From: Ziziphus jujuba
Taxonomy: Eukaryota > Streptophyta > Magnoliopsida > Rosales > Rhamnaceae
Assembly (NCBI RefSeq): GCF_031755915.1
Contig: NC_083385.1
Location: 11,491,001-11,555,000 of the forward strand
Direction: 5' to 3'
DNA length: 64,000 nucleotides
Positions within the stretch are counted from its first letter, which is position 1; every line of letters begins with the position of its first letter. A program made the translations under genes and the position numbers. Positions 1 through 10,428 of this stretch are shown one piece after another. Below the pieces are notes generated by a model. The model was not told the DNA's origin and ran no database searches. It worked only from the letters and a program-made list of their open reading frames with translations.

Positions 1-710
1 AATGATAATTATAACAATAGTTTATAGCTAATTTGGTAGACGATCACACATTTTTTATTTATTTAATTTTTTTCTAAACACCCTGATGTCTACGAATTTA
101 AAAACACTAACTTTGATAGCATGTGTATAAGAATAATGTATTACCAAAAAAATTATGTATATAAATAATGATGCTTCAAGCGATATGGGGAATTTTTCAT
201 TTTTTTTTTTTCTACTTGTTTGGGCTTGTTGCCCTGGATGGAGCTTTTCCAATTGTTTGTGGGCTCTTCTGTTTTTTTTTTTTTTTTTTTGGGTAGAGTT
301 TATATTCGAAAGTCAAACCAACATCCCAAAAATTGAGAGGTAACTTTTCCAGCAAATGCACAAAATTTTGTTTTGGGGGAAATTTTATGCTCACACTTTG
401 GATATTAGGTAAAATTTATCTCAATTTGGGCTTTGGATAGTTGAATAAGAACAGTGATCTAGTTCAGACAGGCTCCGATGGGCTTGCTTCAATGCCCAAT
501 CGGCCTAAATAATGTGCGGGCCTAATTATGGCATATGTAAATGTGGTACATGTTATAGGTGACCTAACTATGAAATAGTGATCTAGTTCAGACGGGCTTG
601 AACTAGAATACAGGGTGGTTAGATGTTGTTGTCCCTTATTAATAAATGATGCTGGCGTTTCATGAATGAATATTTTAAGGTGTGTTTCTCATGGGAGCGC
701 CAGAAAATAA
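1..710. other. AT-rich spacer left of the Mutator-like element
   Basis: No coding exon is recognised. The stretch contains long T runs near 200-215 and 271-290. A short direct repeat (AGTGATCTAGTTCAGAC) occurs near 452 and again near 577, so part of this spacer was duplicated with a period of about 125 bp. The small open frames here are driven by homopolymers. Confidence 0.6.
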
Positions 711-719
711 ATAAATAAA
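711..719. repeat. Left 9-bp target-site duplication
   Basis: The nine bases ATAAATAAA directly precede the GGGGAATTT terminus at 720. The same nine bases directly follow the matching terminus at 10984. Nine base pairs is the characteristic target-site duplication length of Mutator-like elements. The sequence is low-complexity, which weakens the evidence somewhat, but it abuts both termini exactly. Confidence 0.7.
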
Positions 720-830
720 GGGGAATTTAGCCCAATGCCCTTCTTTTAAAGCCTCTAATGAAATATACCTCTCATTTCTTAGTTTTTTTTAATCTGCCAT
801 CTGCTTTCCATTTTATCCCCAATGAAAGTA
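720..830 (+). repeat. Left terminal inverted repeat
   Basis: This begins GGGGAATTTAGCCC and continues through a CCCTT-TTTTAAA stretch into a T-rich segment near 780-800. Read inward, it aligns with the minus strand from 10984 down to about 10875. The inner limit is approximate because similarity fades gradually. Confidence 0.6.
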
Positions 831-899
831 AAAAATTACTCTATTTTCCTTTCTTCATTCCTTCAGTCCGAGAAACTCAGAGTCTTAAGTTTCTGCACT

Positions 900-1050
900 A
901 TGCCTTTTTATTTTTCTTCATCCCCCAGAAAACCCACACACAATCTCATTAAGAAAAAAAAAAATCCATGCTCCATCTCCCTGCATCTCTTACCTCTTCT
1001 CTTGCAAACATATGAAAGACTAAGGAAAAATTGCGTTTGAGGTAAGGATC
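900..1050 (+). other. 5' leader-like segment, repeated at 6775-6850
   Basis: This pyrimidine-rich segment ends near GAGGTAAGG at 1038-1046, which looks like a 5' untranslated exon followed by a donor site. A diverged copy lies at 6775-6850; both contain a GAAAGACT-AGGAAAAATTGC core. The segment probably served as the leader of the YAE1-like gene whose coding exon starts at 1483. Confidence 0.4.
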
Positions 1051-1482
1051 TGTGTATTTTGATTTTTTTTTTTTTTAGCTTGGGTTTTTGCTTGATTGGC
1101 AAAAGGCGAAGACGATGATTGGAATGGAGGAAACTAGTCGAAATCAAGTAGTAGTAGTAGTAGTAGGTTATACAATTTAGTGGGGTAATTAAATATTATG
1201 AGTGAGCTTTAGGGTCGGTTTCTATATTGCTTTAAGGTCAGAAACACTTCACGAGTGTTTGTTGAATTTTCTGATTGTAACAGAATATTAAAGGAAATTG
1301 AAAGAAAAGAAAACCCAAGAAAACAAAATTGAAGAATAAGTTGAAAGCGGTTATGGTTAAAATCTGCTTCAAATGTTGAATCATTTGTTTTCTTGTTTAT
1401 ATGACACTCACCATCTTGCTAGATATCATAATTTAATTACATAACTTCATTTTGATTTTATGTTGGTTTCTTGTTTATGGTT

Positions 1483-2553
1483 ATGAAGGTGAGCAGTAGT
1501 TGTGCAGAGGAGCTTTACTTGGAAAGTTTGCAGCATCAAATAGAAAGTGATCTTATGCCAAGTGCCCGATGTGACCAAAGTGATTCTTATGGTATCCTTT
1601 TAGTTATATGTTCTATGGCGAATTATATAAACAATTAGTTAATACTTAAAAAAGATGTTATACCTGCTATATGGACCATGAGGTATACTATCTATGTTGT
1701 TTAGTTTGCCCTAATTTCTTTCTGTTTAGTTTTAAGCCAAGGTTGGAATTTCTTAGGCTTGGCTGATGGAACATTATTAATTTTCAAGTTGATTACAAAT
1801 ATATAGTTGGGGATAGGATAGGTGAACTGTTTTATACTTACTCCTATTTTATGAATTTGAGGTTGGTTGTCGAGATGTGGTATTAGTTTGCTTGTGGTTT
1901 TGTATTATAGGCTAATGGCACTCAAGACTTCCATGATAAACTGATATTTACAGATTGAGAAACCCATACTATTGGTTACAATTCCAAAAATGTGCTTGAA
2001 AATGCCTTAGGTCAGGTGCATATCGTTATCCTTGTGCACTTGGTTATGAGGTTGATGTAGCGTCCCTCCTTAACATATTGAAGTTGTGGGTTTATTTTTA
2101 TTTTTTTTTTTGTCTATAAGTAATAATCGTTGCCCCCACACCCTTTCTGTGAATTTCATGTAACAATTAGTGTATTACTAGAGTGGATATCACGATGGTC
2201 TCATAGCAAGAGAAGAAGCTGTAGTGCAAAAGGGATTTAATATTGGCTTTAAGGAATCAGTCCTTGTTGGGTACAAATGGGGTCTAGTTAGAGGTGATAC
2301 CAGGTAAAAGAAAACAAAAAAGGAAAATAATTTGAATGCTCTATTGCTTATAGAGTTTTTAATGAAATTGCTATAAGCATATGATTAAAAAAGAATTTAA
2401 ATGCTCTGTTGCTCATATAGTTTTTAATGAAGTTGCTATAAACATATGATTAACTTCTTTTCTCTGCTACTTTTGTTTTCCTATTTTGTCCAATTTGCAT
2501 CCCCATGAACTGCCTTCACTTTAGTTCCTGAGGACTTGAAAGAGAGCATTTAA
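1483..2553 (+). pseudogene. YAE1: YAE1-domain protein pseudogene (essential protein Yae1 homologue)
   Basis: Three coding pieces are visible. Exon 1 (1483-1591) starts MKVSSSCAEELYLESLQ, resembling the N-terminus of plant Yae1 homologues. Exon 2 (2182-2303) contains GYHDGLIAREEA followed by GFNIGFKESVLVGYKWGLVRG, the conserved glycine-rich core. Exon 3 (2511-2553) reads [14 protein letters not shown] and then stops. Yae1 works with Lto1 as the adaptor that delivers the iron-sulfur cluster to the ABC protein Rli1/ABCE1, so intact copies are essential for ribosome recycling. This copy looks dead. Exon 1 ends in phase 1 but the Yae1 core is entered in phase 0. The acceptor before exon 3 reads AC instead of AG. 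The acidic linker and the C-terminal half are missing. A 65-bp tandem duplication lies in the last intron. It sits just inside the left end of the Mutator-like element, as a captured fragment would. Confidence 0.72.
2336..2460 (+). repeat. 65-bp tandem duplication in the YAE1-like pseudogene intron
   Basis: Two diverged copies start with ATGCTCT at 2336 and 2401. Each carries a TTTTTAATGAA core and ends in a CATATGATTAA-like motif. Period is 65 bp. Confidence 0.75.
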
Positions 2554-2807
2554 ATTCTCAAGATGGTAACCAAACTCTCAAAGACATGAATTGTATGGTT
2601 GCTTTTCATAAGGGTTTGACAACATGGGCTAAGTGGGTGGATTCTACTATGAATCATAGTAAAACCAAAGTCATCTTCCAAGGAATTTCTCTTACCCACT
2701 ACCATTAAGTTTACTTCTTTCCCATCACCAATTTCTTTTTTTAAAAACCAAAAATTAATTTCGTGAATTTCTCTTATGCTTTTTTTTTTTTTCCTTTTCA
2801 TATTTAG

Positions 2808-3093
2808 TGGCAAGGGATTGGAATGAGCTAGGGGTGACAAACTGTGGAAATGAGACAAATCTCCTAAGTGGATCAGTCTATTGAGGCGAATTGCCCAAGG
2901 AATTATATATGGTGAAAGATGTATTAACTGGAATGAGAAAACATGTTCATCTGCTGGACATAACAACTTTATCACAACTCAGAAAAGATGCACATCCTGG
3001 CTTTTATAATGGCTTTAGGTGCATGGACTGTAACCATTGGTGTATTGCTGGACTTCTAGATACTTGGAATCAAATTTTATGCATTTCTCATAA
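2808..3093 (+). pseudogene. TRICHOME BIREFRINGENCE-LIKE (TBL) last-exon relic
   Basis: TBL proteins are Golgi O-acetyltransferases acting on xylan and other wall polymers. This segment reads through WNELGVTNCGNETN, then a TGA stop at 2882-2884, then [39 protein letters not shown] and [18 protein letters not shown]. This is the family's C-terminal part, including the conserved D-x-x-H motif (DCNH). The in-frame TGA sits where a tryptophan codon (TGG) would be natural. The upstream exons, including the GDS motif, are absent. The relic lies about 250 bp after the YAE1-like fragment, on the same strand and inside the Mutator-like element. The assignment rests on several family motifs and is fairly secure; function is not expected. 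Confidence 0.78.
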
Positions 3094-3540
3094 TTGTTAT
3101 GCTTGTTCTGGTATTTTTAGTTTATAAAAATGATCATACGGTTGCTTAGGTCCTTCCTTCCATAGATCACCATTTTTAAGGGAATCAAGTTTTAAAACAC
3201 GACCGATCTTTTCATTTTCAATGTCAACCAGATATTGAGAGTTAAACATCATTAATGAAACTCTACAATCCTGGATAATTTAGAGTATTTAATATATTCA
3301 TAATTTGAACCATAAATTTGCACGACTCTTTGATTTTTTTTTCCCCTGGTAAATATGTCATTTAAAGGCCCACTCTTTAATTCTTTGGTTGTTAAATATG
3401 TCATTTGATAGTTTCCTGACCTTGCATGTTACATTAGTATATGAGTCTTTGGAAAATTGCATGGTGACGGAGGAATGAGGCAAGGCTGCATGAGTCAAAC
3501 ATATGAGGGATGCAAAGTGGTTGAGACTAAGACAAAGTTT
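3094..3540. other. Spacer between TBL relic and repeat array
   Basis: AT-rich sequence with no recognised exon or repeat unit. A near-duplicate AAATATGTCATTT motif occurs near 3351 and 3393. Confidence 0.5.
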
Positions 3541-6535
3541 TGAAAAAGTTCTCAAATTTGCACAAAAATTTGATTATTGTAGGGCCTTCGGTAATTACCA
3601 AAGAAACCTATAGTAATCAGTTTGTCCTTACTTGAAAAATTACCGTAGGTTTCATCGGTAATTACCGAAACCCCTATGGTAATCACATTTTACCAATTTT
3701 TTGGCCCCCATAAGTCCCCTAAAGTGTGTTAAATGCAACAACATGCAAAATATACTTTCTTCAATGATCCTAAGGAAAAAAAATCCCAAAATTTATGAAA
3801 AAGTTCTCAAATTGGCACAAAAATTTGATTACTGTAGGGCCTTCGGTAATTACCAATGAAACCTACGGTAATCAATTTGTAGTTGTTGGAAAAATTACCG
3901 TAGATTTCATTGGTAATTATCGAAACCCCTATGGTAATCATATTTTACCAATTTTTTGGCCCCCACAAGTCTCCTAATGTGTGTTAAATGCAACAACATG
4001 CAAAATATACATTCATCAATGATCCTAAACAGAAAAAACCCCAAAAGTTCGAAAAAAGTTCTCAAATTGGCAAAAAATTTGATTACTGTAGGACCTTCGG
4101 TAATTACCGATGAAACCTATGGTAATCAATTTGTAGTTGTTGGAAAAATTACCATAGGTTTCATTGGTAATTACCGAAACCCCTATGGTTATCACCTTGT
4201 ACCAATTTTTTGGCCCCCATAAGTCTCCTAATGTGTGTTAAATGCAACAACATGCAAAATATACGTTCTTCAATGATCCTAAGGAGAAAAAATCCCAAAA
4301 ATTCTGAAAAAGTTCTTAAATTGGCACAAAAATTTGATTACCGTAGGGCCTTCGGTAATTACCGATGAAACCTACGTTAATCAAATTGTAGTTGCTGGAA
4401 AAATTATCGTAGATTTCATCGGTAATTACCGAAACCCTTATGGTTATCACATTTTACCGATTGTTTGGCCCCCACAAGTCCCCTAATGTGTGTTAAATGC
4501 AACAACATGCAAAATATACTTTCTTCAATGATCCTAAGGAGAAAAAACCCCAAAAGTTCTAAAAAAGTTCTGAAAAAGTTCTCAAATTGGTACAAAAATT
4601 TGATTACCATAGGACCTTTGGTAATTACCGATGAAACCTATGGTAATTAATTTGTAGTTGCTGGAAAAATTAATGTCAGTAACCCACTTTGTTTGTAATT
4701 TTCTCACTTTTTCCAAATCTTTTATGGATTCTTTTGTCATAATCATTAATAAAGTTATATTTAGCATGCTCTTGGTAGAAACATACATTATCAAAGGTTG
4801 TCGGATTGAATTGTGATGATTTGCTTTGAAAAAATTGAACAAATATAAATTGAGGCCACCTATACAATATTCTTGCCATACCATTATTTTCTTGTTGCAA
4901 CAAACCATCAAATATACCATATATGTAAAAGACTAAAATATAAATATAAATATAAATATTTGGACAAACATATGTATATATCTGAAAAATTTCTCAAATT
5001 GGCCAAAAAATTACGATGACTGTAGACCTTCGGTAATTCCCGATGAAACCTTCGGTAACCAACATATACCCTCTGGAAAAATTACCGAAACCCCTATGGT
5101 AATCACATTTTACCAATTTTTTGGACCCCACAAGTCCCCTTACGTGTGTTAAATGAAAAACCATGCAAAATATGGATTCTAAAATTATTATAAGGAGGGA
5201 AAACCCCAAAACATCTGAAAAATTTCTCAAATTGGCCAAAAAATTACGATGACTGTAGACCTTCGGTAATTCCCGATGAAACCTTCGGTAACCAACATAT
5301 ACCCTCTGGAAAAATTACCGAAGGTTTCATCGGGAATTACCGAAACCCCTATGGTAATCATATTTTACCAATTTTTTGGGCCCCACAAGTCCCCTTACGT
5401 GTGTTAAATGAAAAAACATGCAACATATGGATTATCAAATGATCGTAGTGAGAGAAAATTCCAAAATTGCTTAAAAAGCTCTCAAATTGGCCAAAAAAAT
5501 ACGATGACTGTAAACCTTCGGTAATTCCCAATGAAACCTTCAGTAACCAACATATACTCTCTGGAAAAATTACCATAGGTGTCATCGGTAATTACCAAAA
5601 CCCCAGTGGTAATCACATTTTACCAATGTTATGGCCCTCACAAGTCCCATAATGTGTGTTAAATGCAAAAACATGCAAAATATGAATTCTAAAATTATCC
5701 TAAGGAGGGAAAACCCCAAAATCTCTGAAAAAGTTCTCAAATTGGCCAAAAAATTACGATGACTGTAGACATTCGGTAATTACCGATGAAAGCGTCAGTA
5801 ACCAACATATACCCTCTAGAAAAGTTACCAAAGGTTTCATCGGGAATTACCGAATGTCTACAGTGATCGTATTTTTTTGGCCAATTTGAGAAATTTTTAA
5901 GCAATTTTGGGATTTCTCTCTTTAGGATAGTTTTAGAATCCATATTTTGCATGTTTTTGCATTTAACACACATTATGGGACTTGTGGGGTCCATAACATT
6001 TGTAAAATGTGATTACCACTGGGGTGTCGGTAAATTACCGATGACACCTACAGTAATTTTTCTAGAGAGTATATGTTGGTTACCGAAGGTTTCATCGGGA
6101 ATTACCGAAGGTCTACAGTCATCGTAATTTTTTGGCCAATTTGAGAAATTTTTCAGATATTTTGGGGGTTTCCCTCCTTAGGATAATTTTAGAATCCATA
6201 TTTTGCATGGTTTTTCATTTAACACACGTAAGGGGACTCGTGGGGCCCAAAAAATTGGTAAAATGTGATTACCATAGGGGTTTCGGTAATTACCGATGAA
6301 ATCTACAGTAGTATTTCAAACAAGGATAAATTGATTACCGTAGGTTTCATCGGTAATTATCGAAGGCTTTATGGTAATCAAATTTTTGTATCAATTTAAA
6401 AACTTTTTCAGAACTTTTGGGGTTTTTTCTCCTTAGGATCATTGAAAAATGTATATTTTGCATGTTGTTGCATTTAACACACATTAGAGGACTTGTGGGG
6501 GCCAAAAAATTGGTAAAATGTGATAACCATGTTGT
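3541..6535. repeat. Foldback array of ~255-bp units with internal hairpins
   Basis: Copies start with AAAGTTCTCAAATTGGC-like sequence near 3543, 3800, 4053, 4310 and 4575. A second, more diverged subfamily follows near 4985, 5218, 5472 and 5728. Around 5850 the orientation flips and reversed units run to about 6535, so the whole array can fold back on itself. Each complete unit also contains its own inverted repeat: TTCGGTAATTACCGATGAAA, a spacer of about 20 bp, then its reverse complement with TTTCATCGGTAATTACCGAA. Units end with a conserved AATGTGTGTTAAATGCAA stretch. No long protein is encoded; open frames here are repeat translations. Subrepeated inverted arrays are typical of plant foldback elements, and this one appears nested inside the larger Mutator-like element. 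It could alternatively be a satellite block. Confidence 0.85.
4668..4984 (-). other. Unique insert within the repeat array
   Basis: About 320 bp here do not match the 255-bp units. They separate the first repeat subfamily from the second. On the minus strand, between about 4903 and 4676, an open frame includes FNPTTFDNVCFYQEHAKYN, which looks protein-like in composition but is not recognised. An (ATAAAT)n tract lies near 4936-4960. It may be a remnant of internal or captured sequence of the foldback element. Confidence 0.4.
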
Positions 6536-7200
6536 TGCCAATTCTTTTATTTTTCATTTCTTTTTCATTTCGAATCATTACAATTCAATATACCTACTTT
6601 TATAATGTGTATTTGTGCGAAGAATAAATGATTATTTCCACCATAATTCCATACACACATTAATATCGTATTATCATGATAATGCCATCTTTATAACGGT
6701 AAATAACATATGAAATACTTAAAACACAATACTATTTTACCAAAGTAATACCACCTCTGTTTTCCTTTCCTCTATGAAAAAGCATCTCTCACCTCTCCTC
6801 TTGTAAGCATAAGAAAGACTTAGGAAAAATTGCATTCACATTATAGCCTACAACTGATTCAGATTCAGATTCCGCTTCTGGGAGATCAAATGGAGCTTGA
6901 CTAGTTTCCACTAGATGAGAGATAAAGAACATAAACAATATAGGGAACAAGGGAATACCAGACCATATATGCTTTTAAGGTGAGGATATTTTTAATTATC
7001 ATCAAAATTGCGTTTAAATTTTTCTTTCATAAATCATCCAAATTTACAATTATTTTTTAACAATGTATTACACCATAGAACATGTTGAGTGCAACATTCT
7101 TTAATGATAAAAAATATAAAAAAGAACACCAGCTGCAGACCTGCTCTCTCTTTCTCTTTCTCTTCTCTCTCCCAAGCTCTCTTCGGCTGCAGACTTGCTC
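6536..7200. other. Spacer with a second copy of the leader-like segment
   Basis: Sequence at about 6775-6850 is a diverged direct copy of 960-1045: pyrimidine-rich, CTCTTGTAAGCATAAGAAAG then AGGAAAAATTGC. No coding exon follows it. A CT-rich stretch with TCTCTTTCTC motifs lies at 7140-7190. The duplicated leader suggests an internal duplication during assembly of the element. Confidence 0.5.
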
Positions 7201-7224
7201 ACTCACCAAGTAGACGTCGAATGC

Positions 7225-7317
7225 GGTGACTCTGAGGCTTGTATATCCAATCAGTTCGAAGGTTTCCAAATCCCAGAATTTCACAGTTCTATCTGCTGAT
7301 CCTAGAAAAAGATTTCT
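7225..7317 (-). pseudogene. Katanin p80 WD40 subunit fragment
   Basis: Read on the minus strand, this piece gives FLGSADRTVKFWDLETFELI, a close match to the WD40 blade of plant katanin p80 (KTN80), the targeting subunit of the microtubule-severing enzyme. After LIG it continues YTSLRVTAFDVYLV, which does not follow the family, so the exon is truncated or joined to foreign sequence. Nothing else of the gene is visible nearby. It lies within the candidate Pack-MULE and is best read as a captured exon. WD40 blades are common, but the SADRTVKFWDLETFELIG string is distinctive for katanin p80. Confidence 0.66.
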
Positions 7318-7399
7318 GTGTAAAAACATTACTAGTTGCTTCTTAAACATTTTAACAAGATTTAAGTGATCCCCGAAAACCAATAATAATATAAGGACT

Positions 7400-7858
7400 T
7401 ATACAAACCATTTTGATATAGTTATAGAAATATCAACTTGAAAATCATTAACAAGGCAACAAGCCTGTCATATATTTGCAACAATTTCTACAGCAAGGCG
7501 CTGACAAGTTTAATTAACTCAACTCATGAAAGCAACTTGGCTTCCGACCTCTACAACGGTAATTTTTTTCATGTGGTTTTTATATCACATACCATCACCT
7601 TCTTCAACTCTAGAGGAGATGATCAGTCCATGTCAAACCTACCCTAAATATTTTTTTTTTTTTTTTGTATGAAGTTAATAAGCCTATAGAAATAATAATA
7701 ATAATAGAGCAGGGAAGGAGAGGGACCACACCAATAGACTAAACAACAAAACTTTCCCGTTCACAAACCCAGTAAATCAAAGGATATCTCAAGCTTGGAT
7801 AAAAAGGCCTAGACCTCAAACATTTTACATGCCGGTTTCTACATTTTTCTTTCAAAGG

Positions 7859-7892
<34 letters not shown>

Positions 7893-10428
7893 ACACACAC
7901 ACCCACCCACCCACCCACCTAGCTATAGCTCTAGTAGCAAAATCAGACTGTGGCATAAGAACTTCATAAGAAAACTTCATAAAAGCCTAAGAACCGTAAG
8001 TAATAAATAAATCAAGGTCATTACATTTAAACTAAATATATTGCTAAAATCAAAATTATGCAATAACATAAAAATTTATAATAAAAAAGTACTTTTTCCA
8101 AATAGAATTTCATGAAGTTCGCAAAAGTAATCACTTAAAAAAAGTTCATAAAAATATTCAAAAGTCTATATTAAATATACTCCAGTCATTGCAATAAGGG
8201 TGGTTAACAAAGGCTTATAAAGACCCTATCAAAGGGTCACTACAAAAGGATATCAAATTTGAAGAGTATTGGTATCGGCAAGAGGGGAGCCATGAGTCAC
8301 CTGGGCTGCCAACTTTTTGGTTGATTGATTCTCAAAACCATATAAAGAGAAATAAATTAACAAAGGAAATTACATATCATAGTGCTCCTCTGCCAAATTT
8401 CCATTAAATTTTCACACATATTATTTAAAACTCATCATCATTGTTATTAAAGCATAGCCATCCCATAATTAATTAGCCTTTGCATTATCTTTTTTTCATC
8501 CCTCTCTCTATCAACTCTCTGGTCTAACATTGTTGTTAGTGGCCATTCTGGTTTTAGGCTAAGGTAGCCTTGCCATTAATTTGACAAATGTTTAAAGTAT
8601 TAGAGAGTGGACCTAACTCTGCATATGAAGCCAATTAAATAGATACAAAACAAGACACTTAAGTATCAACCAAAAAAAAAAAAAAAAAACACTTAGAACA
8701 GGAAATGACTAAGACAAACTGCAAGGCTTCTCCAGCAATTTGTTCTAGTCAATTAACTACAATTCAATACCAAATAAGTGGCATTAGCCATCAACAAGCA
8801 AAAGTGGTCAATGGCCTAATGGTTGACCCATGAATAAATCCTCAATGATCACCATCTGTGTCTTCACCAGGTCAGCCACTGTTCTTTTAAACTCTGTATT
8901 GTAAGATGGAAGCGTGTTCTGTATCCTTTAATGGTGAGACTATGCTAGAATTCTTCTATACCCTTTAACAGTGAGAATTTGCTTGAATTCTTCTACATGG
9001 GACGTTCTGATAATGTAATACTTAAAAATTGGAGCTTTCATAAGAGCTATTAAATTCACTTCTTTAGTGGCTTGTTCATAAAGACTTTTTTGGTTGGCGG
9101 CTATTCTTATATTATTCTGCGACCCCCTATAGTCCTTTAGTTGTGACACTAGAGGCATTTTTAGTTGTGACACTTCAAAGATAATCAAAAGAAAGTAGGA
9201 ACACAAATCTACAGAAGTATTGGCATTCAATCCTTAACCAAGGAAAAGATTAGGTGTATTATTTGAACCACATCATCATAGAGTTGAAGTGATTTCCAAT
9301 GCCCAGTGACTGACTGTTATTTACTCTGACAAAGGGGCTTATCCAATTTATCAGAGAGAACTAAGGTATGATTTCTCTGTTGCATGAATATATATTACTA
9401 GAGAAAAGAACAATCTATCACATTATAACTCTAGAAAGAATATCCTAAGCAATTAATGCCATACTTACCAGTTTTGGTCCTCAACATTGCTTTTCCATAG
9501 GAATTATAATTACGAGAAAACTAGCATGTAAATGCTTAAATGTGGCGAGCCAATAATCAATGCATTCAAAGGAGAAAAGAACAGAAATTCTTCAAGAAAA
9601 GAAATCTCTCCAATGAAATGTGAAGCTATTGTAATCATCTATGTCATTTAAGTCCTTAAGTTGCCTCAGGCCCACAACATGTCAACAACTATTAGTGCAG
9701 CTAGTAAAATAACAACTTTAGACTAGATTGAAACTAACGTACACTCCAAGCCTACTTATTTTCTATGGATAAATTGAAGTCAACTAATAACATAAAAAAA
9801 AATGTCTAATCAATGAATGTTAAAAAAGAAAAAGAAAAATATGCTACAAATACATTGACAATCATATTTGTAGGTAGGTAGCTGCATACCTCAACATCTC
9901 AACTTTAGATTATAGCTTTTGTTGGCTAATTTATGTCCAAGTTCACTCCTCAACTCCAATACAGAATCAGCTTTCATAGCCTACTTATAGAAGGACAAAT
10001 CTAACATAAACAAATGTATAAACTTGACATGACTGTACACTAAGAATTCAGTTATCAATTCACTTCTACCTAACAGAATACCTCTATACGCTGGAGGAAA
10101 TAAGTACAAGAACATATATAAAAATGACCCATGTTTGGAGAGAGAGAAGGATATATTGACTATACCAGGTAATCTCCAAATGCTCCAACCATAAGAGCAA
10201 CCTCATATGATTGGCCGAGAGAATCATTCCTGCTTCTAGGATAAGCCGGTTAATCCCTGACTAATTACATCCTCCAAATTCAAAAAAAGCAAATGCAAAA
10301 GCCTTATACACCCAAATAAAGAGATAATTTTATAGCTTTACAGCTTTAAAAGATAAAATAAAATAAAATAAAAATTCAATAAACCGATAAAAACAAATTA
10401 CCTGCTTGAACGAAGATGGATTCAAAGA
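7400..10428. other. Interior of the Mutator-like element, no recognised gene
   Basis: Mostly AT-rich sequence with an A(~30)-(CA)n-(CCCA)n tract near 7858-7918. On the minus strand at 8940-9230 an open frame contains SLYEQATKEVNLIALMKAP and HVEEFKQILTVKGYRRILA. Further down the strand, in the same reading direction, LPSYNTEFKRTVADLVKTQM appears. These look protein-like but match no family I recognise; they may be further captured exons. A 37-bp tandem duplication (8925-8998) interrupts this stretch. Confidence 0.45.
8925..8998. repeat. 37-bp tandem duplication
   Basis: Two diverged copies begin CCTTTAA at 8925 and 8962. Both end in GAATTCTTCTA. The duplication falls in the possible relic coding stretch on the minus strand. 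Confidence 0.7.

Noticed and set aside
155..394. Overlapping open frames on both strands near the left edge
   Set aside because: They are driven by T and A runs and give translations dominated by Phe or Lys with no conserved motif.
3795..5994. Many 60-90-codon open frames in the repeat array (MCVKCNNMQN and similar)
   Set aside because: They are translations of the repeat unit, occur in both orientations and change with each copy; not genes.
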